A DNA stretch of 64,000 nt from Gammaproteobacteria bacterium (GTDB taxonomy: Bacteria > Pseudomonadota > Gammaproteobacteria > Steroidobacterales > Woeseiaceae). The notes beneath the pieces were generated by a model. It made no database searches and was not told where the DNA came from. It worked only from the letters and a program-made list of their open reading frames with translations. This document shows, in pieces, positions 51,730-61,025 of the stretch (within the stretch, counting starts at the first letter, position 1; every line of letters begins with the position of its first letter). A program made the position numbers and the translations under genes. The stretch spans positions 24,780 to 88,779 of the forward strand of contig JAOUHU010000007.1 in the NCBI GenBank assembly GCA_029884455.1, written 5' to 3'.

Positions 51730-53298
51730 ATGAGCAAAGGTTTCGACAAGCGATTCGACGCGCTGATCAACAGTGGCCGCGGTTCGATTTCAGGCGGACT
51801 CAAAGGCATTGAGAAAGAGTCATTGCGCATTGACGCACAGGGTCGACTGGCGCAAACCGGCCACCCGCTTGCGTTCGGTTCGGCCTTGACGAACTCCCAT
51901 ATCACGACGGACTTTTCCGAAGCCCTGCTTGAATTCATCACCCCGGCATTCCATAACACCTGGGAAGCACAACAATTCCTTTGCGACGTGCACCAGTTTG
52001 CCTATCAGAACCTGGACCGCGAACTGATATGGAACGCCAGCATGCCGTGCCGAATTCCAGCGGATGCAGAAATACCGCTGGCGCGTTATGGAAACTCAAA
52101 CATCGGCCAGATGAAGACCATTTATCGTCGTGGCCTCGGTTACCGTTATGGCAGGAGTATGCAAACGATCGCCGGCGTGCATTTCAATTACTCGCCACCG
52201 AAGAGCTTCTGGCCGGTTTATCGGGATGCGATTGGCGTCAGGCAAAGCGAGGATGAATTCAGGTCCGAACAATACCTGGGGATGGTGCGAAATTTTCGGC
52301 GCTTCGGCTGGCTCATCTTGTACCTGTTTGGAACGTCGCCGGCAATGTGCAAATCGTTCGCGGGAAATCATGCGGCCGGAATGCCGGCATTGAATGCCGA
52401 TACCTTGTTCGAGCCTTTCGGTACTTCCTTGCGCATGAGTGATCTGGGCTATAGCAACCAGAACCAGGCACGGCTGAATATCTCGCTGAACAGTCTTGAG
52501 GAATACGTACATGATCTAAGCGCGGCCGTGGCCACGCCGGAACCGGCTTACGAGAAAATCGGCGTCAAGGTGGATGGTAAATACCGGCAGTTGAACGCCA
52601 ATCTGCTGCAAATCGAGAACGAATATTACAGTTCAATACGCCCCAAGCGTGTGGCCAGGAGCGGCGAGCGACCTACGGCAGCACTGCGTCGTGGCGGTAT
52701 CGAGTATGTCGAGATTCGTTCACTCGACATCAATGTTGACGATCCGGCGGGCATCAACCAAAACACGATGCGCTTCATCGAGGCGTTCCTCATTTATTGC
52801 CTGATCGAGGACAGCCCGCCATTGTGCAACGAATCGCTGCACGAAACCCGGCGTAACCAGGCGTTAACGGCAAAGCGCGGCCGCGACCCGGAATTCCGGC
52901 TGCAGAGAGATGGAACGCCCACTGCGCTGCCCACGTGGGCGGGCGAGATACTCGACAAAGTCGACGCCATCGCGGCGGTATTCGACGCGGATGAGGGCGA
53001 AGCTTGCTACGCACACGCGGTGCGGCTGGCGCAATCGCTCGTTGCAGATCCTGATGCGACGCCTTCGGCCCGTCTGTTGCACAAACTACGCGCCGAAAAA
53101 TGCAGTTTTTTCGATTTCACATTGCATCAGGCCGTTGTACATCGTGATTACTTCGCGTCAATCGCGCCGCTCACCGATCATCGCCAGGCGATGTTCGAGC
53201 GAGAGGCTCGCGAGTCGATCGAGCGGCAAAAGGCAATCGAAGCCGGTGACCAGCTGAGTCTCGATGATTACCTGGCGCAGTATTTCAGTTCAGATTAG
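51730..53298 (+). CDS. gshA: Glutamate-cysteine ligase
   Basis: A 522-residue proteobacterial type GshA: GGLKGIEKESLRI (ATP/Mg-binding Glu), TDFSEALLEFITP, AGVHFNYSPPKSFW, RYGNSNIGQMKTIYRRGLGYRYG and IEYVEIRSLDINVDDP. First step of glutathione synthesis. ATG at 51730 is chosen; the ORF could extend to a TTG at 51697. The stop overlaps that of the convergent aminotransferase. Confidence 0.95.
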   Translation: MSKGFDKRFDALINSGRGSISGGLKGIEKESLRIDAQGRLAQTGHPLAFGSALTNSHITTDFSEALLEFITPAFHNTWEAQQFLCDVHQFAYQNLDRELIWNASMPCRIPADAEIPLARYGNSNIGQMKTIYRRGLGYRYGRSMQTIAGVHFNYSPPKSFWPVYRDAIGVRQSEDEFRSEQYLGMVRNFRRFGWLILYLFGTSPAMCKSFAGNHAAGMPALNADTLFEPFGTSLRMSDLGYSNQNQARLNISLNSLEEYVHDLSAAVATPEPAYEKIGVKVDGKYRQLNANLLQIENEYYSSIRPKRVARSGERPTAALRRGGIEYVEIRSLDINVDDPAGINQNTMRFIEAFLIYCLIEDSPPLCNESLHETRRNQALTAKRGRDPEFRLQRDGTPTALPTWAGEILDKVDAIAAVFDADEGEACYAHAVRLAQSLVADPDATPSARLLHKLRAEKCSFFDFTLHQAVVHRDYFASIAPLTDHRQAMFEREARESIERQKAIEAGDQLSLDDYLAQYFSSD

Positions 53299-54197
53299 AT
53301 AAACGGCACTGGCGTGCCGTATTCATAGGCGTAATCGCGATGCAGTTTTTGCAGGCGTTGCGTCATCGGACCGCGTTGACCGCTGCCGATAATCCGCCCG
53401 TCCGCCTGCAGAATCGGCGTAAGTTCGCCCATGGTCCCGGAGGTAAAGACCTCGTCAGCAGACCAGACTTCCGAGATCGACAGGCGACGCTCGCCGGCCG
53501 GGATACCCACGGCGGCGCAGATATCGAGCACCATGCGGCGTGTGAGCCCAGGCAGGCAGGCATCGGCAAATGGCGTGAATACCTGGCCGTCTCGTACGAT
53601 GAACAGATTCGTGTCGTTGGTTTCGGCAACGAATCCATCGACGTCCAGCATGATGGCGCTATCGACGCCGGCTACGTTGGCTTCAATTGCAGCCAGAATA
53701 TTGTTCAGCAAATTGTTGTGATGAATCTTTGAGTCCAGGCATTGTGGCGTATTGCGCCGTGTTGATGCGGTAATCACGCGAATGCCGGCATCGGAATAGA
53801 CCGGCGGCTTCCACTCGGCCAACACAATCAGGCTGCAGCCGGATTGGTTGAAGCGCGGATTCATGCCCGAAGTAACTTTTTCGCCGCGCGTCAGCGTCAG
53901 CCGGATATGCGTTTCATCGCGCATATCGTTGGCTGCGAGTGTGCGGAAGATCGCGTCGCGAATGCTGTCGTTGGACGGAACCGCTGCAAATGCCAGCGCT
54001 TTCGCCGAGTTTTGCAGGCGTTGCAAATGTGCATCAAGTGCAGCGATGCGGCCGCGGTAGACACGCAAGCCCTCCCAGACCGCGTCACCACCCTGCACGA
54101 CGCTGTCGAATACTGACACCCTTGCGTCCGCTCGAGGAACAAGCGTGCCGTTGACATAAATAAGGATGTCGCGGTTGCGCGAGTCGGGAATCGTCAC
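53295..54197 (-). CDS. Class IV PLP aminotransferase (BCAT/D-amino acid aminotransferase-like)
   Basis: A 300-residue fold-type IV enzyme: catalytic Lys in LDSKIHHNNLLNNILA, ETNDTNLFIV, and the phosphate-binding SGTMGELTPI. Candidates are branched-chain, D-amino-acid or aminodeoxychorismate-lyase activity; the motifs do not decide. The preceding gene, 3 bases away, encodes a sulfotransferase-like protein, so they form an operon. Confidence 0.85.
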   Translation of the reverse strand: MTIPDSRNRDILIYVNGTLVPRADARVSVFDSVVQGGDAVWEGLRVYRGRIAALDAHLQRLQNSAKALAFAAVPSNDSIRDAIFRTLAANDMRDETHIRLTLTRGEKVTSGMNPRFNQSGCSLIVLAEWKPPVYSDAGIRVITASTRRNTPQCLDSKIHHNNLLNNILAAIEANVAGVDSAIMLDVDGFVAETNDTNLFIVRDGQVFTPFADACLPGLTRRMVLDICAAVGIPAGERRLSISEVWSADEVFTSGTMGELTPILQADGRIIGSGQRGPMTQRLQKLHRDYAYEYGTPVPFI

Positions 54198-54200
54198 GAT

Positions 54201-54938
54201 TCAATTTCCTGGGTGCTGCGCGCGCAGTGCGAACGCGAAAAGCATGTCATACCACGGTTTGCAATCGGCCAACAGCGGCTCGAGTGCGGATGGGAAATCA
54301 CTTTTCGGCTGATGCGCTGTAAAGCCGGTGCTTTGGTGTACAGCGTGATACCAGTGCCTCGCCCAAATGCCATCTTCAGCCCTTGGCGCCGCTGGCCACT
54401 GCAGCATAGAGCGCTGAAATGGCAGCGCTACCAGCTCGCACAGCCGACGCAGGACGCCTTCGGGATCGAGCAACAGTTGGCGCGAATCGAGAACCACCGG
54501 ATGCTGCCCGGTTTCCAGCAGCTCGCTGTATAGGCGCCATTGCTGCTTCAGGCCTGTGTCGGCGAGTGATGCGTGCGGCAGCTGCACAAGCAGCGATGGC
54601 AGCATTTCGCGCGGATCACGAACAAGAAACACGTTGACTACCTGGCTGAGAAACCCGCGGTCGAGCGCGACCAGGTGGTGTGCCATGTTTTTCAGGAACA
54701 GCCGTTTGGCAGGCTGCCGCGACGCCGTTTCAAGCAATCCGGCAATGACCGCGTCACCGTCGAGATCCATACTGGCCAGGATTTCGTCGCGGCCCGGATG
54801 ATCGGCGCCGGAGACCCGCAAGTAATGGCCATATAGTGGTTCATCGACGACGCGCACGTTACTGTGCTGCGCGAAGCTGTACATCAGCGCGGTTGAGACG
54901 TTTCTGGGTCCGGACCAGAGGCAAATCGGTTTTGGCAT
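54201..54938 (-). CDS. Sulfotransferase-like protein
   Basis: A 245-residue P-loop-type sulfotransferase fold: LWSGPRNVSTALMYSF matches the 5'-phosphosulfate loop, and VFLVRDPREMLPSLLVQ the 3'-phosphate-binding Ser/Arg region. Proteins of this kind are often encoded with or fused to branched-chain aminotransferases, which fits here, but no substrate is known. ATG at 54938 fits the family; a GTG at 54971 would add 11 residues. Confidence 0.82.
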   Translation of the reverse strand: MPKPICLWSGPRNVSTALMYSFAQHSNVRVVDEPLYGHYLRVSGADHPGRDEILASMDLDGDAVIAGLLETASRQPAKRLFLKNMAHHLVALDRGFLSQVVNVFLVRDPREMLPSLLVQLPHASLADTGLKQQWRLYSELLETGQHPVVLDSRQLLLDPEGVLRRLCELVALPFQRSMLQWPAAPRAEDGIWARHWYHAVHQSTGFTAHQPKSDFPSALEPLLADCKPWYDMLFAFALRAQHPGN

Positions 54939-55073
54939 CGCTATCTGCAGGTTTGTTGTGCGCTCTGTCACAAATTCGAGGTCAGCAGTGTGACCACTGG
55001 TGCAATTTAACTAAACTTGGCAGGCAACGCCCGTACCTGCAGGTTTGCGCCCGGGCCTAAAGGAAGCCTACCA

Positions 55074-55649
55074 GTGATCAAAACGTTTATCGCCGGAGTA
55101 TTGCTTGGTGTCGCTGCTGTCGGGGCGGCACTGTACTTCATACCGGTTGTCGACCAGACACGCGAGTCGTCCTTGATCAACGTGATACCCAATGTCGGTA
55201 ATGAAGAGGTTTTCCACGCCAACATACCCACCGATCGCATCATGATCGGTGCGCCGAAGCAAGCTACGCCATTGCCGGTCGGGCTGGACTGGCCTGATGA
55301 TGCGCTTTTGGCCGACTCGCGCGCGGAGCTGTTCAAGATTCGAAACGCCAGGGACGCTGTCGTTGGCGTGGCCAGCCGAATCGCGGCGAGTAGCGAAACC
55401 GGTGAGCTGGTCGAATGGGTATTGCACCTGCCCGCCAGGGGATCGGTGTACCTGTTAATGCAGTCTGGGCTGCAGGACGGAGGGATGCGACTTGGCGCGC
55501 TCCGCGCTGGTACCCACGAGTTTGCCGATCTGCGCGGCGAGGCCAGTGAACAATGGATTGCTGACACGAGCGGCGCCGACGACGCGCCGGCAGGCCGCAT
55601 CGAGCTGCGCGCGCGATTTGCGTCGATTGGCGGGAGACAATCGCAGTGA
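55074..55649 (+). CDS. Membrane-anchored protein of unknown function, paralogue A
   Basis: This 191-residue product starts with GTG (AGGA 12 bases upstream). One N-terminal helix (FIAGVLLGVAAVGAALYFIP) anchors an exported domain of about 165 residues. The segment GELVEWVLHLPARGSVYLLMQSG parallels VDSVWHIYLPERGSLFIEQTEN of the next gene, so the two are tandem paralogues. Function unknown. The start of the next gene overlaps its stop (GTGA). Confidence 0.78.
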   Translation: MIKTFIAGVLLGVAAVGAALYFIPVVDQTRESSLINVIPNVGNEEVFHANIPTDRIMIGAPKQATPLPVGLDWPDDALLADSRAELFKIRNARDAVVGVASRIAASSETGELVEWVLHLPARGSVYLLMQSGLQDGGMRLGALRAGTHEFADLRGEASEQWIADTSGADDAPAGRIELRARFASIGGRQSQ

Positions 55650-56374
55650 AGTATCTGGCCGCCCTGCTGGTTGGCATGTTCTGTGGCGCGGCCGCCCTGG
55701 CCGTCGTGCTTTATTACAATCCATTCGTCGTATCCAATAATTTATCGCCATTGTCGGTGACCGACAGCGAAGTCGTGCACTTGAGTTACTCCGCGGCGGC
55801 AAGCGATTCATTCATCTACACCAATGACGGCGAGTCGCAAATCTCGCCGCACCCGGCCAAAGTGCTGCAGCTCTGGGAGCCGACGGTTCGCCAGACTTCT
55901 GCACGTGTTACACAGCTTTTCGATGGGCGCGGATCGGCCGCCGGCTTCGGCGTCAAGTTTTCTTCGGCGTCGGAGCGCACCAGCCTGCTTGATGGCGAAA
56001 TACTGGTCGATAGTGTCTGGCACATTTACCTGCCCGAGCGAGGCAGCCTGTTCATTGAGCAGACAGAGAACTACTGGAACTACGCTCGCGATATCGTTGT
56101 GCCGGCGTACAGAAGTTCCGGTAACAACTGGCGTGGCATCTGGCTTGGGAATATCACGCACGGCCCAGGTGCACTCGGGACCGCCTGGGTTGCCGGTGGC
56201 AATGGCCAGTTCGCAGGCATCGATATGGAGGCGGTTGAGGCGCTGTCCGCCAAAGCCTATTCAGTGGCCGATGGTCCAGTCGGTGTCAGTGGCGAAATAA
56301 CGGTTGAGTTGCAGCGTCGCGAGCGAGCGCAAAGTCTGTCTAGCGAAGTTCAGCCGGTGCCGCAGGGTCAATAA
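55646..56374 (+). CDS. Membrane-anchored protein of unknown function, paralogue B
   Basis: This 242-residue product has an N-terminal helix (LAALLVGMFCGAAALAVVLYY) and an exported domain containing LPERGSLFIEQTENYWNYARD and WRGIWLGNITHGPGALGTAWVAGGNG. The layout matches paralogue A, with extra sequence at both ends. Its 3' end overlaps the convergent reductase gene by 35 bases, so the last dozen codons are read on both strands. Confidence 0.78.
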   Translation: MKYLAALLVGMFCGAAALAVVLYYNPFVVSNNLSPLSVTDSEVVHLSYSAAASDSFIYTNDGESQISPHPAKVLQLWEPTVRQTSARVTQLFDGRGSAAGFGVKFSSASERTSLLDGEILVDSVWHIYLPERGSLFIEQTENYWNYARDIVVPAYRSSGNNWRGIWLGNITHGPGALGTAWVAGGNGQFAGIDMEAVEALSAKAYSVADGPVGVSGEITVELQRRERAQSLSSEVQPVPQGQ

Positions 56375-57548
56375 TCTCGCGGGCCGCAATCGACGTTCTT
56401 GCCTGCATGTATTCGTGCGGCGCATTGACCGCGTCGACCGCTATTAATTTGCCTTCCCTGAGATAAAGACAGGCAAACTTTCTGGCAGCCGGATTACCCC
56501 GAACAATCGTCTGGTCGAAACCCTGCGACAGCCCCGCGATCTGCAGTTTCAGGTCGTACTGATCGGACCAGAACCAGGGAACCTGGCAATATCGCAGCTC
56601 GTTGCCGCAAATGTTGCCGGCCGCGGTCTTTGCCTGTTCGAGCGCATTGTGAACGGACTCAAGGCGTATGCGGCGCTGGTAAATATCGTTCGGGTGCGAG
56701 GTACAGTCGCCAACGGCATAAATGTCGCTGTCGCTGGTCCGGCACTGGTCATTGACGACGATACCGTCGTCAACTTCAAGTCCTGCCCGCGCGGCGAGTT
56801 CGGTGTTGGGCACTATACCGGCGCCGATGATGACCAGGTCGGCGGGCAGAATATCGCCATTGTCAGTCTCAACCGCGGTAACGCGTGCCTTGCCATGAAT
56901 CGCCTTGAGACCTGCCGATAGCAGGAACCTGACGCCGTGCTGTTCATGTTGTTGCTGAAAAAACGACGAGACGACCGGCGCCACAACACGGCTCATGACC
57001 CGATCGGCCATTTCGACCACAGTAACGTCGAGGCCCAGCTCGCGGCACACTGCGGCGACCTCGAGACCGATGTAACCGGCTCCAACGATAACGAGTTGCC
57101 GACCTGGCGCGATTTCGCGGCGAATATTGTCGACATCCGGGATGTTCCGCAGGTAGTGGACTCCGCCCAGTCCGGCGCCCGCGAGCGGGATTTGTCGCGC
57201 GCGGGAACCCAGCGCCAGCACCAGCTTGTCGTAGGTGAATGATCTGCCGGTATCGGTGTGTACGCGGCGACCGCCAGGTTCGATACGTTCGATACGCGTT
57301 TCCAGGTGGACCTCAATATTGGCGGCGTTGTAAAACGAGGTCGGTTTAAAGTGCAGGCGCTCGGCATCGAGCATGCCGGCGAGATATTTCTTGGAAAGCG
57401 GTGGCCGTTGGTAGGGCAGGAACGACTCTTCTCCGATCAGTACAATCCGGCCAGGATAGCGCTGCTGCTTCAGGGTGGCGACAAGCTGGCCGGCCGCGTG
57501 CCCCGCGCCCGCAATGACGACGCTTTTAGTCAAAGTTTTGCTCGACAT
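56340..57548 (-). CDS. FAD-dependent ferredoxin/rubredoxin reductase
   Basis: A 402-residue two-dinucleotide-fold flavoprotein: FAD site VVIAGAGHAAGQLVATL, NAD site VIVGAGYIGLEVAAVCRELG, second FAD motif IYAVGDCTSHPND, and SVHNALEQAKTAAGNICG. It belongs with putidaredoxin/rhodocoxin reductases, which feed electrons to ferredoxins of oxygenases or P450s. No such partner lies nearby. Its start overlaps the stop of the small lipoprotein gene. Confidence 0.9.
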   Translation of the reverse strand: MSSKTLTKSVVIAGAGHAAGQLVATLKQQRYPGRIVLIGEESFLPYQRPPLSKKYLAGMLDAERLHFKPTSFYNAANIEVHLETRIERIEPGGRRVHTDTGRSFTYDKLVLALGSRARQIPLAGAGLGGVHYLRNIPDVDNIRREIAPGRQLVIVGAGYIGLEVAAVCRELGLDVTVVEMADRVMSRVVAPVVSSFFQQQHEQHGVRFLLSAGLKAIHGKARVTAVETDNGDILPADLVIIGAGIVPNTELAARAGLEVDDGIVVNDQCRTSDSDIYAVGDCTSHPNDIYQRRIRLESVHNALEQAKTAAGNICGNELRYCQVPWFWSDQYDLKLQIAGLSQGFDQTIVRGNPAARKFACLYLREGKLIAVDAVNAPHEYMQARTSIAAREIIDPAAPAELR

Positions 57549-57813
57549 TACAACTTATGCGCACGTGAATTTCCTTGACTGTTGCGGGACTGACTTTGGC
57601 TGAGCGAGAAAACGCGCAGTTGCCCCAGTTTCCGTGCTGCCGGATCTGCTCGGCGATCTCCGCGGCTTTCCGATCAATATCCTCGTCCGACGCGTAGGCG
57701 TTGTAGTAAAGCGCAATATTGTACAAACCCGGCGCTATTTCTTCGGGCCCAAATCCGTAGGTAGTGACGGAGGCACAGCCGGCCATCGGCAATAGAATGA
57801 AAACAGTCAGCAT
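57526..57813 (-). CDS. Small lipoprotein of unknown function
   Basis: This 95-residue product has a lipobox (LLPMAGC, Cys 13) and a short mature domain (APGLYNIALYYNAYASDEDIDRKAAEIAEQI, then two Cys). ATG at 57813 has a G-rich Shine-Dalgarno. Its stop overlaps the reductase start by 23 bases, so the two may be cotranscribed. Confidence 0.72.
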   Translation of the reverse strand: MLTVFILLPMAGCASVTTYGFGPEEIAPGLYNIALYYNAYASDEDIDRKAAEIAEQIRQHGNWGNCAFSRSAKVSPATVKEIHVRISCNVEQNFD

Positions 57814-57937
57814 CCTCAACGTCCCCCCCTCGCATGCAACGGAATCCTAGCATCGCAATGAGCAACGGTACGGCAACATGCTTGTAAGAATGTCCAGTAC
57901 TGTATAAAAATACAGATCTTTGCGCCGGAGGCAGACC

Positions 57938-60049
57938 ATGCAGGCAGCAAAGCGGCCTGGAAACTATCTGGACATGTTGAACCCGGAGCAGCGGCAGGCG
58001 GCCGAGTACGGCGCGCTGGATCCGGCACGGCAGTTTCGCGCCGGCCCGCTATTGGTGATCGCCGGAGCGGGTACCGGCAAAACCATGACACTTGCGCACC
58101 GCGTAGCGCACCTTATTGTCGCCGGGGTCAATCCGGAACGAATCCTGCTGCTGACATTTACCCGCCGTGCGGCACAGGAAATGATTCGGCGTGTGGATGC
58201 GATCGTGCGGCAGGCGATGGCGCTGAACGGCGCTCGCAACGCGGCCACCGTTTTGCCCGCCGGCGTGCTGCCCTGGTCGGGCACATTTCACGCGGTCGCG
58301 AATCGATTGTTGCGGCGCTATGCCAACAATCTTGGTCTCGATCCGGGCTTCTCGATTATTGATCGAGGCGACGCTGCAGACATCATTGACGTCGCGCGGC
58401 ACAGCCTGGGACTTTCGAAAAAGCTGCAACGCTTCCCGAAGAAGGATACCTGCCTCGCCATCTATTCACGCTGCGTAAATTCGCAACAGGCGCTGCCGGA
58501 CGTGTTGCAGGAGACTTTTCCTTGGTGTGCGGATTGGGAGAGTGAACTGCGAGACTTGTTTCGTGCATACGTTACTCGCAAGCAACAGAGTCAGGCTCTC
58601 GATTACGACGACCTGCTGTTGTACTGGAATCACTTGCTGGCAGAGCCCGAGTTTGCCGGTGAGATAGGGTCCTGGTTTGATCATGTACTGGTCGACGAGT
58701 ACCAGGACACGAATCTTGTGCAAGCCGAGATTCTGCGCGCACTCAAACCGCAAGGCGATGGAGTGACCGTCGTTGGTGACGATGCCCAGTCGATTTATTC
58801 GTTCCGTGCGGCGGAAGTGGAAAACATTCTCGGGTTCGCCGGGCAATTCAGTCCGGCCGCAAAGGTTGTGTCGCTGCAGCAGAACTATCGTTCGACACAG
58901 CCAATCCTTGATACGGCGAACCTGCTGATCGCCGAGAGTGAACGGCAATATCAGAAGCAACTGCGTTCGACCCGCAAGGGTGGTGCCAGGCCGCAATACG
59001 TAACGGTGGAAGATAGCGATGCGGAAGCGGAATATGTTGTTGAGTCGATACTCGGCAATCGCGAGACCGGTATGCGGCTCATGGATCAGGCTGTGCTGTT
59101 TCGGGGCTCACACCATAGCGACCGGCTCGAACTCGAACTGGTACGACGCAATATTCCGTATGTGAAGTACGGCGGCCTCAAGTTTCTGGAGGCCGGGCAC
59201 GTCAAGGACGTACTGGCGGTGCTGAAATGGGCAGAGAATCCGAAAAATGAAATCGCGGCATTTCGCGTTCTGAAGCTGCTGCCCGGCGTAGGTCCTTCAG
59301 CCGCGTCGCGGTGCTTCGGGCACCTCGCCGTTGGCGAATTCCGGTTTTCATCGTTGCGTGAATTTCGGCCACCGGCCGCGGCACTCACAGACTGGCCGGC
59401 GTTCTGCACTTTGCTGCAGTCCCTGTCTGGCGAGGCCGCCGCGAATGAGTCGTGGCAGCCGCAGTTGGGCCAGGTACGGCGCTGGTATCAGCCACACCTG
59501 GAGCGAATCTATGATGGTCTCGATACGCGCCAGGCCGATCTCGAGCAACTCGAACAGATTTCCGGGCGCTACCCGACGCGCGAGCGATTCCTGAGCGAAT
59601 TGACGCTCGACCCGCCGAGCGCGGCTGGTGACCTGGCCGGCGATCCGCTGCTCGACGAGGATTACCTTGTGCTTTCGACCGTTCATTCGGCCAAAGGGCA
59701 GGAGTGGGAGGCGGTATTCTTGCTGAATGTATCGGACGGAAATTTTCCTTCCGAGTTTGCGACCGGCAAGCCGCACATGATCGAGGAAGAACGCCGCCTG
59801 TTGTACGTCGCAATGACGCGGGCGAAGCAGTCCTTGTCGTTAATTGCGCCACTCAAGTATCACGTCACGCAGCAACGCAAGGATGGCGACAAGCACGTCT
59901 ACGGCGCGCGCAGCCGATTTGTTACCGACCGGCTGCTGGAAAGCATGCAGCGCCAGTACCATGGCCGCGTTGACAGCGTTTCGGTGTGGCACAGTTCTCG
60001 CAGTGACAAGCGCATTGATGTCGCTGCCCGCATGCGTGAAATGTGGTGA
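57938..60049 (+). CDS. UvrD/Rep-type ATP-dependent DNA helicase
   Basis: A 703-residue superfamily 1A helicase with all motifs: Walker A AGAGTGKT, Ia LLTFTRRAAQEM, II VDEYQDTN, III GDDAQSIYSFRAA, IV QNYRSTQ, V STVHSAKGQEWEAVFL and VI YVAMTRAKQ. Family members act in repair or fork restart. At 703 aa it is somewhat longer than Rep, and divergent from E. coli Rep and UvrD in the 2B region. GGAGG lies 7 bases before ATG 57938. Confidence 0.93.
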   Translation: MQAAKRPGNYLDMLNPEQRQAAEYGALDPARQFRAGPLLVIAGAGTGKTMTLAHRVAHLIVAGVNPERILLLTFTRRAAQEMIRRVDAIVRQAMALNGARNAATVLPAGVLPWSGTFHAVANRLLRRYANNLGLDPGFSIIDRGDAADIIDVARHSLGLSKKLQRFPKKDTCLAIYSRCVNSQQALPDVLQETFPWCADWESELRDLFRAYVTRKQQSQALDYDDLLLYWNHLLAEPEFAGEIGSWFDHVLVDEYQDTNLVQAEILRALKPQGDGVTVVGDDAQSIYSFRAAEVENILGFAGQFSPAAKVVSLQQNYRSTQPILDTANLLIAESERQYQKQLRSTRKGGARPQYVTVEDSDAEAEYVVESILGNRETGMRLMDQAVLFRGSHHSDRLELELVRRNIPYVKYGGLKFLEAGHVKDVLAVLKWAENPKNEIAAFRVLKLLPGVGPSAASRCFGHLAVGEFRFSSLREFRPPAAALTDWPAFCTLLQSLSGEAAANESWQPQLGQVRRWYQPHLERIYDGLDTRQADLEQLEQISGRYPTRERFLSELTLDPPSAAGDLAGDPLLDEDYLVLSTVHSAKGQEWEAVFLLNVSDGNFPSEFATGKPHMIEEERRLLYVAMTRAKQSLSLIAPLKYHVTQQRKDGDKHVYGARSRFVTDRLLESMQRQYHGRVDSVSVWHSSRSDKRIDVAARMREMW

Positions 60050-60055
60050 AAAAAA

Positions 60056-60079
60056 GGCGGTGGCCTACAGGCCACCGCC
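60056..60079 (-). terminator. Strong hairpin with minus-strand T-tract
   Basis: Perfect 10-bp arms GGCGGTGGCC/GGCCACCGCC, 4-base loop TACA. Read on the minus strand it is followed by seven or more T, a standard intrinsic terminator; on the plus strand it has only an A-tract before it. It follows the helicase stop directly but is oriented to stop minus-strand RNA. Confidence 0.7.
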
Positions 60080-60196
60080 AGTCACAACGAAACAAACGCA
60101 TAAGGGAATTCAAGTTTGTTTACGTCTTGTCCGTACTGTTTGATGCGACGCCACTGCGAATGGTTGCATTCAATTGCAAACCTATTTGGAATATCG
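60056..60196 (-). ncRNA. Candidate minus-strand small RNA between helicase and aldolase genes
   Basis: The 214-base gap has no ORF. On the minus strand TTGCAC (60232-60227) and CATAAG (60208-60203) could be a promoter with an 18-base spacer. The RNA would carry a TTGCA/TGCAA hairpin, an 8-bp stem AAACAAAC/GTTTGTTT (60121-60090) with a 16-base loop, and end at the terminator. All of this is structural inference. Confidence 0.35.
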
Positions 60197-60263
60197 ACAC
60201 TGCTTATGACGAAAATTGAGTTACCTGTGCAACTATGTGTTCCCGGTCGGTGGAGGGAAGACT

Positions 60264-61025
60264 ATGGCCAAGAGTAGCGATGTGCGGCGCCAGGTCAGTG
60301 ACGAAGAGTGGCAAGTCAGGGTCGATCTGGCGGCCTGTTATCGTGTCATCGCCATGTATGGCTGGGATGATCTCGTCTTCACGCATATTTCAGCGCGTGT
60401 GCCGGGGCCCGACGAACATTTCCTGATTAACCCGTACGGGTGCTTGTTCGAGGAAATCACTGCCAGTAGCCTGGTCAAGGTCAACCTTGCCGGCGACATT
60501 GTTCTGGCCACGGACAAAGTCGTCAATCCGGCCGGTTTCGTCATCCACAGCGCAATTCACGCTGCACGCCACGATGTCATGTGTGTTTTGCATACGCACA
60601 CCAAGGCAGGTGTTGCAGTCTCGGCGCAGGCGCATGGACTGCTACCAATCTCGCAGGTCGCGCTGTTTCCGTACGCGACTTTGGCGTATCACAACTATGA
60701 AGGCGTGGCCCTTAACGACGAGGAGAAGCCGCGTCTGGTAGCCGACCTGGGCAGCAAGAACGCGCTGATACTGCGCAACCACGGACTGTTGACGACCGGG
60801 GCAAGCATTGCCGACGCATTCCTCATGATGTACGTGCTTGAAACCGCTTGCCAGACCCAGGTCCTGGCGCAGTCGGGTGGCAGTGAGCTAATCCAGGTGG
60901 CGCCGCAAATAGTTGCCGGTATCCAGGCGCAGGCAGAAAAGGTGACCCGGGGTCTGGGCGGTTCGCTGGTCTGGCCAGGACTGCTGCGCAAGCTTGATCG
61001 TCGTGATCCATCGTTTCGCGACTAG
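60264..61025 (+). CDS. Class II aldolase/adducin family protein
   Basis: A 253-residue zinc protein: TDKVVNPAGFVIHSAIHAARHD, VLHTHTKAG (the His-x-His ligands) and ILRNHGLLTTG (third His) are the aldolase II signature. Substrates in the family are sugar phosphates or related acids; the adducin-like subgroup to which this seems to belong has no settled reaction. ATG at 60264 has GGAGG upstream. Its stop shares CTAG with ilvA. Confidence 0.88.
   Translation: MAKSSDVRRQVSDEEWQVRVDLAACYRVIAMYGWDDLVFTHISARVPGPDEHFLINPYGCLFEEITASSLVKVNLAGDIVLATDKVVNPAGFVIHSAIHAARHDVMCVLHTHTKAGVAVSAQAHGLLPISQVALFPYATLAYHNYEGVALNDEEKPRLVADLGSKNALILRNHGLLTTGASIADAFLMMYVLETACQTQVLAQSGGSELIQVAPQIVAGIQAQAEKVTRGLGGSLVWPGLLRKLDRRDPSFRD

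Noticed and set aside
55007..55600. 197-codon minus-strand open frame
   Set aside because: Opposite paralogue A, which has a ribosome site, a membrane anchor and an overlap with its neighbour; the minus frame has none of these.
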